Assembly (NCBI RefSeq): GCF_008107445.1
Contig: NZ_VSLD01000010.1
Location: 1-33,697 of the forward strand
DNA length: 33,697 nucleotides
Direction: 5' to 3'
Source of the DNA: Arthrobacter echini
GTDB taxonomy: Bacteria; Actinomycetota; Actinomycetes; Actinomycetales; Micrococcaceae
In this document: in pieces, positions 24,382 to 30,585 of the stretch
How the letters are laid out: each line of letters starts with the position of its first letter
Position numbering within the stretch: position 1 is the stretch's first letter
The notes under the pieces: model-generated
The model's database searches: none
The model's input: the letters and a program-made list of their open reading frames with translations, nothing else
Told to the model about the DNA's origin: nothing
Program-made: the position numbers and the translations under genes

Positions 24382-24872
24382 GGTTCTCCTCCATCGTCCT
24401 GGGATGCTGTCATCCGGATCAGCGGTTCCACTGTACGTGCCTGTGCATGGCAGAAACATGAAAATTCCCTGAGCGCACCAGGATTCCCAGACAACCAACC
24501 ACCCGCCAAGACGGCGCTCCCTCTGATCGAATGGGAAGACATGCATGCTCCCTCGACCCCCGGGTCTACCCGACAGGCACGACCTCGATCATTGTTGAGG
24601 AACCACCCACGCCAGCTTCGGCCCTGCTCCACAACGAAACCGAGCTGAGCCACACCACGACGACTACCCGCAACGATGATCGGTCCTCCACGTGATCACA
24701 GAAAGACGCTCCCTGATGAGAGTTGGCCTACTGCAAACGATGATCGTGCTTATCAGCTCACCGACGGCGCCGGCCAGGGTCACGGGTGATCGCCGTGGAT
24801 AACGTCGCACTGCTTTTCTCAGCAGCGGGTGGAGCTGCACTTGCTGCAGAAGTCCTTCCCAACCTGTCACAG
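24382..24872. other. 491-bp gap before the amidohydrolase remnant
   Basis: Upstream of the lipoprotein gene (minus). No supported gene and no clear promoter; the reading frame that crosses its end only becomes protein-like at 24873. Confidence 0.45.
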
Positions 24873-25148
24873 TCACCCTTGCGGTACGTCGAGGACGCGG
24901 TCACCCGGATCATGACCGAGAACGGTGAAGTTCTGAACCAGGACGAACGCATCCCCGTCGAAGCCGCACTGCGCGCAGTCACCCTCGACGCCGCATGGCA
25001 GTGCCGCTCCGATGACATCACCGGCTCGATCGAGGTCGGCACATTCGCTGACCTCGTACTGCTGGAGGACGACCCGCGAACCGTCGATCCAAGCACCATC
25101 TCGACCATCGCCGTGTCAGAAACACGACTGGCAGGACAGACCCGCTAC
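24873..25148 (+). pseudogene. 3' fragment of a YtcJ-like amidohydrolase gene
   Basis: About 92 codons match only the C-terminal end of YtcJ-type amidohydrolases: SPLRYVEDAVTRIM, VEAALRAVTLDAAWQC, the signature GSIEVGTFADLVLLEDDPR, and the closing SETRLAGQTRY. The first 400 or so residues, including all metal ligands, are absent, and after 25148 the frame runs without homology into the antisense of the next gene. It is therefore a dead remnant, left by a deletion or rearrangement. Confidence 0.75.
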
Positions 25149-25182
25149 TCCCGAAAAGAGTCACCAAACCATCGAAGGAGAG

Positions 25183-25899
25183 CTAGCCGGCGTCTGGGCC
25201 GACGTCGACAATGTCACCCGAGGCGGCGTCAACGAGAACCGTCGTACCACTGTCGCCGCCGAACTCGACCTGCCAGACCACGGTGCCGGAGTCATCGGTA
25301 TCGATTTCCAGGGAACTCAGATCCCCCTGTCCTTTAGCCTCTTCGGCAGCAGCCGTTATGGCATCAGAGACAGTGATCTCCGCGGACCGGAGCTTGTCGA
25401 TGTCATCATCAGGAGTCGCGTCCTCGTCGTTGGCCACAATACTGGAGCCGTCCTGGGAGATCGAAAGGTTGAACTGTCGATCATCTGAGGTAGCAACCTT
25501 GACGGACCAGACTCTTTGGCCGCGCTCGGTCTCGTCCTCCACGTCGAAGACCTCACCTCCGCGCACCCCCGACTCCGCCGTGGTGATAGCCGTCAGAACC
25601 GCGCTGGTCTGCCCATTCACTGCACTGGCCGATGCTGTGGAAGACGGTGTGGAAGCCGGTGTGGGGCTAGCGCCCGGGGATCCGTCCATGCTCGCAGAAG
25701 GTGTTTGGGCTGGCGTGGTCTGGTTTGCTGGCTGGCTCGCAGTGGCAGCGCTCGAGGATGCTTCGCTGGAGGATGCCTCACCTCCGGTGCTCCCTCCACC
25801 GCTACACCCGATCATGGAACCAACCAGGACCACGGAAGCACCCGATAACGCCAGATATCGGACTGCCGGCTTTCGTGTATCACTACCGACTACCGCCAT
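25183..25899 (-). CDS. PepSY-domain lipoprotein
   Basis: A 238-residue protein starting at ATG 25899, preceded by AGGAGGGG. The signal peptide ends with the lipobox VGSMIGC (Cys 32). Residues 33-92 are a Ser/Ala/Thr/Pro-rich spacer typical of wall-spanning lipoproteins. The rest contains two PepSY-like units, each with a strand-helix-strand shape: AVLTAITTAESGVRGGEVFDVEDE...WSVKVATSDD, and ITVSDAITAAAEEAKGQ...TVVWQVEFGG...VLVDAASGDIVDV. PepSY domains often inhibit peptidases or bind ligands at the cell surface. A 17-bp dyad lies in its leader. Convergent with the amidohydrolase remnant. Confidence 0.88.
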   Translation of the reverse strand: MAVVGSDTRKPAVRYLALSGASVVLVGSMIGCSGGGSTGGEASSSEASSSAATASQPANQTTPAQTPSASMDGSPGASPTPASTPSSTASASAVNGQTSAVLTAITTAESGVRGGEVFDVEDETERGQRVWSVKVATSDDRQFNLSISQDGSSIVANDEDATPDDDIDKLRSAEITVSDAITAAAEEAKGQGDLSSLEIDTDDSGTVVWQVEFGGDSGTTVLVDAASGDIVDVGPDAG

Positions 25900-25912
25900 G
25901 GTGCCCCTCCTG

Positions 25913-25929
25913 GATCGTCTTTGACGATC
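25913..25929. promoter_or_regulatory. Operator-like dyad upstream of the PepSY lipoprotein
   Basis: GATCGTC, TTT, GACGATC: a perfect 7-bp inverted repeat, 13 bp before the ATG at 25899. A TAGCGT -10-like hexamer lies just beyond it (25934-25939, minus strand), so the dyad would overlap the transcription start, a usual repressor position. It could also be an RNA hairpin. Confidence 0.45.
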
Positions 25930-26014
25930 ACGCTAGCACCGCGCACACAGCGACAATAGAACTTTCAGCAGCCCCTTGGTACCGGAACGCTCTTGAACAA
26001 CTAGGAGATCCTTC

Positions 26015-27055
26015 ATGGCAGAACCCGATTCTTTCCCGCCGCTTCGTCTCGACCAGTCTGCTACGGAGCGGGACCGGCGAGCTCGTGACGATTCCGGCGA
26101 TGGTGCTGGTACGACTCCCCCGTCTGAAACGGTTGGGTCTGTTCCGGATAGTGGCGAGGATACGGGCCGGATGCCTAAAACCAGGGTGGAAGTTCCGGCA
26201 GGCTCATCCGAGGACGGGCCAAAGGAGCCTGTGTTCTTACCTCATCCTGAGGATGAGACGTGGCGTCAGGATCACCCGTACGAGACGTTGATGACAGAGC
26301 GGGAGTACCAGAGGGCCAAGCGCGTGCTGCAGATCGAGTTATTGAAGATGCAGTCCTGGGTGAAAAAGACGGAGAAGAAAATTGCAGTACTGTTCGAAGG
26401 ACGTGATGCCGCCGGGAAAGGCGGAACGATCAAGCGATTCACCGAGAACCTCAACCCGCGCGGAGCCCGGGTCGTTGCCCTGGACAAGCCTTCCGAGCGC
26501 GAATCTACCCAGTGGTACTTCCAGCGCTACATCTCCGTCCTGCCCAGTGGCGGGGAGATCGTCTTGTTCGACCGCTCCTGGTACAACCGGGCCGGCGTGG
26601 AACGAGTCATGGGATTCTGCACGCCCTCCCAGTATCTCGAGTTCATGCGTCAAGCCCCCGAGCTCGAACGGATGCTGGTACGCAGTGACATGCATCTGAT
26701 CAAATTCTGGTTCTCGGTCTCCCACGACGAACAACGCCGCCGCTTCGCCCAACGCCACACAGACCCCGTCAGGCGGTGGAAACTCAGTCCCATGGACTTA
26801 CAGTCCCTCGATAAATGGCAGGACTACACGGCCGCGAAGGAAGCCATGTTCTTCTACACCGACACCGCCGACGCGCCGTGGACGATCATCAAAAGCAACG
26901 ACAAGAAACGCGCCCGCCTCGAAGCGATCCGGTACGTCCTGTTCACCATCGACTACGCGGACAAGGACTCCGCCGCCGTCGGGACCCCCGACCCGCTGAT
27001 CGTCGGTATCGGTCCCTCAGCGCACATGTACGAAGCCGACGAAATACCTACCTAG
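26015..27055 (+). CDS. ppk2: Polyphosphate kinase 2
   Basis: A 346-residue protein starting at ATG 26015, with AGGAGA upstream. Residues 1-80 are a polar, low-complexity extension. The PPK2 core (about 90-330) has the Walker A motif GRDAAGKGGTIKRF (129-142), the conserved NPRGARVVAL, the WYFQRYI segment, Walker B FDRSWYNRAGVERVMGFC, the lid KFWFSVSHDEQRRRF and the end segment WTIIKSNDKKRARLEAIRYVL. The enzyme transfers phosphate between polyphosphate and nucleotides, usually making GTP, GDP or ATP from the polymer. It is cytoplasmic. No polyphosphatase or ppk1 is nearby. Confidence 0.95.
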   Translation: MAEPDSFPPLRLDQSATERDRRARDDSGDGAGTTPPSETVGSVPDSGEDTGRMPKTRVEVPAGSSEDGPKEPVFLPHPEDETWRQDHPYETLMTEREYQRAKRVLQIELLKMQSWVKKTEKKIAVLFEGRDAAGKGGTIKRFTENLNPRGARVVALDKPSERESTQWYFQRYISVLPSGGEIVLFDRSWYNRAGVERVMGFCTPSQYLEFMRQAPELERMLVRSDMHLIKFWFSVSHDEQRRRFAQRHTDPVRRWKLSPMDLQSLDKWQDYTAAKEAMFFYTDTADAPWTIIKSNDKKRARLEAIRYVLFTIDYADKDSAAVGTPDPLIVGIGPSAHMYEADEIPT

Positions 27056-27218
27056 CCTTTCTCGAACCCACCTAGCGGTCCTGCCACCCCTGAGGAATCT
27101 CGTCCTGGGCCGAGGACCCACCTCCGAGCGGGTAAACCTCATCACCGCGTGGTGCCCACCGGCGACACTAATCTTCCTGCGTCTTCTGCTGCCTCGACCT
27201 CACCAGCCCTGACGCCTT

Positions 27219-28265
27219 CTAGCTGGCCCTGTCCTGGTGAGTGAGGGCGTCGTCTGCTCTAGCCCTGGTCCTGGCTCTGGTTCTGGTTCTGAGCAGACTC
27301 GCGGCTGTGGCGACGGTGATGGTGGCACCGATGAAGAGCAGCGAGAACCAGATGGGGATCTCGGGCACCCACAGCAGCGCCTCCCCGCCGTTCACGAACG
27401 ACAGCTCGTTGACGTGGAGGGCGTGGAAGATGAGTTTGATGCCGATGAACCCCAGGATGACGGCGAGTCCCTGCGCCAGGTAGACCAGGCGTTCGAGGAG
27501 TCCGCCGATCAGGAAGTACAGCTGGCGCAGGCCCATGAGCGCGAAGGCATTGGCGGTGAAGACGATGTACGCCTCGTTGGTCAGCCCGTAGATGGCGGGA
27601 ATGGAGTCGACGGCGAAGATCAGGTCCACGAAGCCGATCGCGATGATCGTCAGCAGCATCGGCGTCACGAAGCGTGCGCCGTCCTTCTGCACGGTGAGCC
27701 GGTCCTCGTGATACTCGTCCGTGACGGGCAGGACGCGGCGGACCAGGCGCATGAATCTGCCGTCGGCCGGATTGGAGTCGTGGCCGCCGAAGGCCTGCCT
27801 GTAGGCGAGGACCAGCAGCAGGGCGCCGAAGATGTAGAAGATCCAGGAGAAGTTCTCGATCAGGCCGGCGCCGATGGCGATGAAACCCCCGCGGAGCACG
27901 AGGGCGATGATGATGCCGATCATCAGCACCTTCTGCTGGTACTTCTTCGGCACTGCGAAGCCCGTGATCACGATGAGGAAGACGAACAGGTTGTCGATCG
28001 AGAGGGCCTTCTCGGTCAGGTAGCCGGCGAAGTACTCACCGCCGAACCTCCAGCCGGAGACGACGCCGATCCCGACGCCGAAGACCAGGGCGAGTCCGAT
28101 GTAGAAAGCGGACCAACGGGCGGATTCGCCGATGGTCGGCTCGTGGGGTGTGCGCACGTGCGCGAAGAACTCGTAGACGAAGAAAAGGATCGTCACGATG
28201 ATGGTGATCAACCAGATGGTGGGGCTGACCTGCATGAGGTACTCCAAGGGGTAGGCGTCGGACAT
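27219..28265 (-). CDS. TerC-family membrane protein (Alx-like)
   Basis: About 348 residues from ATG 28265. It has seven or more membrane helices (WLITIIVTILFFVYEFFA; FGVGIGVVSGW; LFVFLIVITGF; YIFGALLLVLAYR and others). Family hallmarks are the acidic motif KALSIDNLFVFL in the first half and FVDLIFAVDSIPAIYGLT in the second, which likely bind metal. The C-terminus is Arg-rich. TerC/Alx/MeeF-type proteins are implicated in Mn2+ export and tellurite resistance. The gene carries a Mn2+-type riboswitch in its leader, which supports manganese export over tellurite. An upstream TTG at 28274 is possible but less likely as the start. Confidence 0.93.
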   Translation of the reverse strand: MSDAYPLEYLMQVSPTIWLITIIVTILFFVYEFFAHVRTPHEPTIGESARWSAFYIGLALVFGVGIGVVSGWRFGGEYFAGYLTEKALSIDNLFVFLIVITGFAVPKKYQQKVLMIGIIIALVLRGGFIAIGAGLIENFSWIFYIFGALLLVLAYRQAFGGHDSNPADGRFMRLVRRVLPVTDEYHEDRLTVQKDGARFVTPMLLTIIAIGFVDLIFAVDSIPAIYGLTNEAYIVFTANAFALMGLRQLYFLIGGLLERLVYLAQGLAVILGFIGIKLIFHALHVNELSFVNGGEALLWVPEIPIWFSLLFIGATITVATAASLLRTRTRARTRARADDALTHQDRAS

Positions 28266-28270
28266 AGGCG

Positions 28271-28371
28271 CCAAGGTCTCCTCCGCCCGGACGGAACCGG
28301 AACCGATGACCCGGAATGCTTCAGCGCATCCGTAATGACGGGTCGATCGCAGACGGGAGTACTCCCCTTGA
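28271..28371 (-). ncRNA. yybP-ykoY (Mn2+) riboswitch
   Basis: On the minus strand the leader of the TerC gene has the two hallmark ends of the class: AAGGGGAGTA at the 5' side (28360-28369) and GAGACCTT at the 3' side (28273-28280), which pair through AAGG/CCTT. Between them lie CGTCATTACG and a GC-rich hairpin. The 3' part includes the GGAGGAG ribosome binding sequence, so manganese binding would free or hide it and control translation. The class is well known upstream of TerC/Alx and other Mn2+ exporters. Confidence 0.9.
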
Positions 28372-28378
28372 TACGACA

Positions 28379-28384
28379 ATGCTA
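28379..28384 (-). promoter_or_regulatory. -10 box before the riboswitch
   Basis: TAGCAT on the minus strand, 7 nt before the riboswitch start. The -35 is weak, so confidence is low. Confidence 0.4.
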
Positions 28385-28404
28385 ACGCACTGCCCCGCCC
28401 GGGT

Positions 28405-28656
28405 TTGATGGCTCTTGACCGTCAGAACGGGCATGAAGTCATGGCATCGAATCAGGGAAGCCGGGAGGTCGACGGCACGTCATCACTTCCCAGAAGAGAA
28501 AACTGCAACGGTGCGAAGGATGGGCTGGGTGAGTTCGTGCAGGAGAACCAGGAGCTGCGGCGGTCGAACAGGATCTTGCGGCGCACCTTGAGCTTCATCC
28601 CGCTCCATACTTCCTGCCGCCCTGGAACCAAGAGCATCGTGAGCATCAGGATCTGA
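28405..28656 (+). pseudogene. Possible IS3-type OrfA remnant
   Basis: An 83-codon open frame whose segment FVQENQELRRSNRILRRTLSF resembles the leucine-zipper end of IS3-family OrfA (the usual pattern is LExENRELRRANEIL). The helix-turn-helix part is missing and there is no OrfB. Treat it as a weak call; it may be chance. Confidence 0.3.
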
Positions 28657-28763
28657 TGCGTGGGAAAAATCACGGCAGTATTTATGGTGCGGGGATGTAC
28701 ACCGTGCTTGGGGTGAGATTTACTAGGTATAGCTCCCCTCCTGCTGGGAGGGTTGAGAAGTAG

Positions 28764-28798
28764 AGGCCAGGACCCCCGTGTTTAGCGGGACCTGGCCT
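28764..28798 (-). terminator. Hairpin after the DUF3800-like gene
   Basis: AGGCCAGG (28764-28771) pairs with CCTGGCCT (28791-28798), extended inward by CCC/GGG with one mismatch. It lies 9 bp beyond the stop at 28808. No T-run follows on the minus strand. Confidence 0.55.
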
Positions 28799-28807
28799 TC
28801 GCGCTGT

Positions 28808-29419
28808 CTAGAACTCGATGTCGATCCGGTGGACCGCGCCGTTGTACAGCTCCAGCCATGTCCCGTTGTCGTTCGCTTCGGCATCGCCCATGGCACCCAG
28901 CATCTGATCCGGGATCCACAGCATCGGTTCGCTGGAGGGCTGTGCGATGTCGACCCGCAGACTCGCTGGCATCGCCTGCCGACCACGCAGCCGATCTACC
29001 AGTTTCATATCCCGACTGTTCAGCGACGGCGTGCGGTGCTCAAGGACAACCCGGGACACTTCCATCTCGCCTAGCTCCCACAGCAGACGCTCCATGCACT
29101 TAGCCCGGGCCTTCTCCTGCTTCTTCAGATCCAGCGGCGTGCCTATCACCACCAGGTGAGCAACATCTAGACCACAGACCAACGCAGTGACCTGTTTCTT
29201 CGCGCGGTCCTCCATGTCAGTCCAATGCAGCTTCCTCGCACCCTTGGGCAGGACGGCGCGCAGCTCGTCTCGCGTCGATTCGCATTCGGTAGGATCAGCG
29301 ACCACGGCCCCAAGAAGGTACATGCCCTGGTCTTTGGTGGCTCCACGCATACTCTCGTCCACCCACGCATGGAGTTGAAAGCTGTCGGAATCTGGCACCC
29401 GTGAATCATCCCAGACCAA
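28808..29419 (-). CDS. Hypothetical protein with DUF3800/RNase H-like features
   Basis: A 203-residue protein. It opens with LHAWVDESMRGATKDQGMYLLGAVVAD, where an Asp-Glu-Ser near the start followed by a beta strand is typical of RNase H-fold DUF3800-like proteins; further acidic sites are LHWTDMEDRAK and the C-terminal IPDQMLGAMGDAEAN, which fits the usual D-x(n)-D pattern. There is no membrane or signal segment. The start is uncertain: TTG 29419 is the longest, GTG 29398 is an alternative, and neither has a good ribosome binding site. DUF3800 proteins are often found on mobile elements beside recombinases, as here. The assignment is by motif only. Confidence 0.65.
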   Translation of the reverse strand: MVWDDSRVPDSDSFQLHAWVDESMRGATKDQGMYLLGAVVADPTECESTRDELRAVLPKGARKLHWTDMEDRAKKQVTALVCGLDVAHLVVIGTPLDLKKQEKARAKCMERLLWELGEMEVSRVVLEHRTPSLNSRDMKLVDRLRGRQAMPASLRVDIAQPSSEPMLWIPDQMLGAMGDAEANDNGTWLELYNGAVHRIDIEF

Positions 29420-29529
29420 AAGAACAGGCGCAGGTCGAAACTGCCGAAGGCTTAGTCCAGCCGGATGTCACTGATACCGGGCCGCCCCCGGTGCGACATA
29501 CGCCAGATGCAGGGTGGGTCCTCACCGCA

Positions 29530-30102
29530 TCAGGGCATCTCCGTTACTCCGAGGCTGAGGTACCGGTACACCGTGGCACGACTCGCCCCGATAATCTTCC
29601 CGATATCCGCCGGCGCCAGGCCCTGGGCTTTCAGATCCCGGGCACGCCTTACCTTCACGTGCTCGGCGGTGACTTCCCGCCGACCGGCCTTCCGCCCGTG
29701 CTCGGCGGCTATGGCCATGCCTGCTCTGGTGCGCTCGGCGAGTTGGTCACGCTCGAGCTGAGCGAAAGCAGACATCACCGTCAGCATGGCTTTGCCCATG
29801 GGCCCGGTGGTGCTGATCCCCTCGGTGACACTCCGGAAGTGCACGCCACGCTGCTCGAGGTCGTCGATGAGGGCCAGCAGGTTCCTCGTGTTACGCCCCA
29901 GCCGGTCGAGCTTCCACACCACTACCTCGTCCCCTTCCCGTAGGTGGTCGAGGAGCTTGTCCAGTTCGGGCCGGCTCGCCCGCGTCCCGCTCACCCCCTC
30001 GTCGGTGAAGATCCTCGTACATCCCGCAGTCTTCAGCGCTGCATGCTGCAGATCGGCGTTCTGTTCCACCGTGCTGACCCGCGCGTACCCGACACTTCCC
30101 AC
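29530..30102 (-). CDS. Serine recombinase (Hin/Tn3-resolvase-like)
   Basis: About 190 residues from GTG 30102, 7 nt after AGGAG (GTG 30108 is the alternative). The catalytic domain starts VGYARVSTVEQNADLQ (Ser of RVS is the nucleophile), has FTDEGVSGTRASRPELD, WKLDRLGRNTRNLLALI and AQLERDQLAERTRAGMA. The helix-turn-helix is LAPADIGKIIGASRATVYRYLS. It is the third recombinase of this type in the window and differs clearly in sequence from the other two. A 28-bp palindrome lies about 150 bp upstream and could be a crossover or operator site. Confidence 0.92.
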   Translation of the reverse strand: MGSVGYARVSTVEQNADLQHAALKTAGCTRIFTDEGVSGTRASRPELDKLLDHLREGDEVVVWKLDRLGRNTRNLLALIDDLEQRGVHFRSVTEGISTTGPMGKAMLTVMSAFAQLERDQLAERTRAGMAIAAEHGRKAGRREVTAEHVKVRRARDLKAQGLAPADIGKIIGASRATVYRYLSLGVTEMP

Positions 30103-30247
30103 TGACACTCTCCTACTAGCTCATCAAAGGCCTACTTCTGCTTTGCTGAGAATACTGGCCGTGAGACACATTGCTGGGACGAGACGCGACCGAGCATTCC
30201 CGCGCCGTTACTGGGGATCGTCAACCCACGACCGAACCTTGCCTCTT

Positions 30248-30275
30248 GTCCAGTCAAGGGATCCTTTGACTGGAC
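30248..30275. repeat. 28-bp near-perfect palindrome
   Basis: GTCCAGTCAA (30248-30257) is exactly inverted as TTGACTGGAC (30266-30275) around a centre containing GGATCC. Only two centre positions break the symmetry. The size fits a recombinase binding site, an operator or a terminator stem; there is no T-run. Confidence 0.75.
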
Positions 30276-30401
30276 CGGCTGCGGCGATCGGGGACGCGCG
30301 TAGCCGCATCTCGAGCCGGTAGCAAAACCCGTCATAGTCACTACACCCCGCCAACGACGCTTCGCACGCGGCTTGTGCACCACCTTCAAGTCCGCCTGCC
30401 T

Positions 30402-30426
30402 GTTGCACAACCGAATGTTGCTCAAC
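30402..30426. repeat. Two tandem 10-bp GTTG-N2-CAAC palindromes
   Basis: GTTGCACAAC (30402-30411) and GTTGCTCAAC (30417-30426), 15 bp apart, about 160 bp upstream of the ATPase gene. They may be paired operator half-sites. Confidence 0.5.
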
Positions 30427-30585
30427 GGGTAATTTATGAACTAGCCCTTGCGCCGCCTTCATTGGGGATACCAAGAAGCTCAAGGACGCTCCTTTTGGGC
30501 TGCGAAAAAACCGCCGTTCACTGCTGCAACTCACAAGGCACGGCTGCCTTACGGATGCCGGTGTAGACGTCCACCATGTTGACCC

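Larger units (their letters stand above)
30109..30585. other. Palindrome-rich intergenic region
   Basis: 477 bp without a supported gene, between the divergent recombinase and ATPase genes. It holds the palindromes listed separately (30248-30275, 30402-30426). Promoters for both genes should lie here. Confidence 0.5.

Noticed and set aside
27237..28385. A 382-codon open frame on the plus strand
   Set aside because: Antisense to the TerC gene and its riboswitch; its Asp/Glu/Gln-rich sequence is the mirror of a membrane protein, with no family features.
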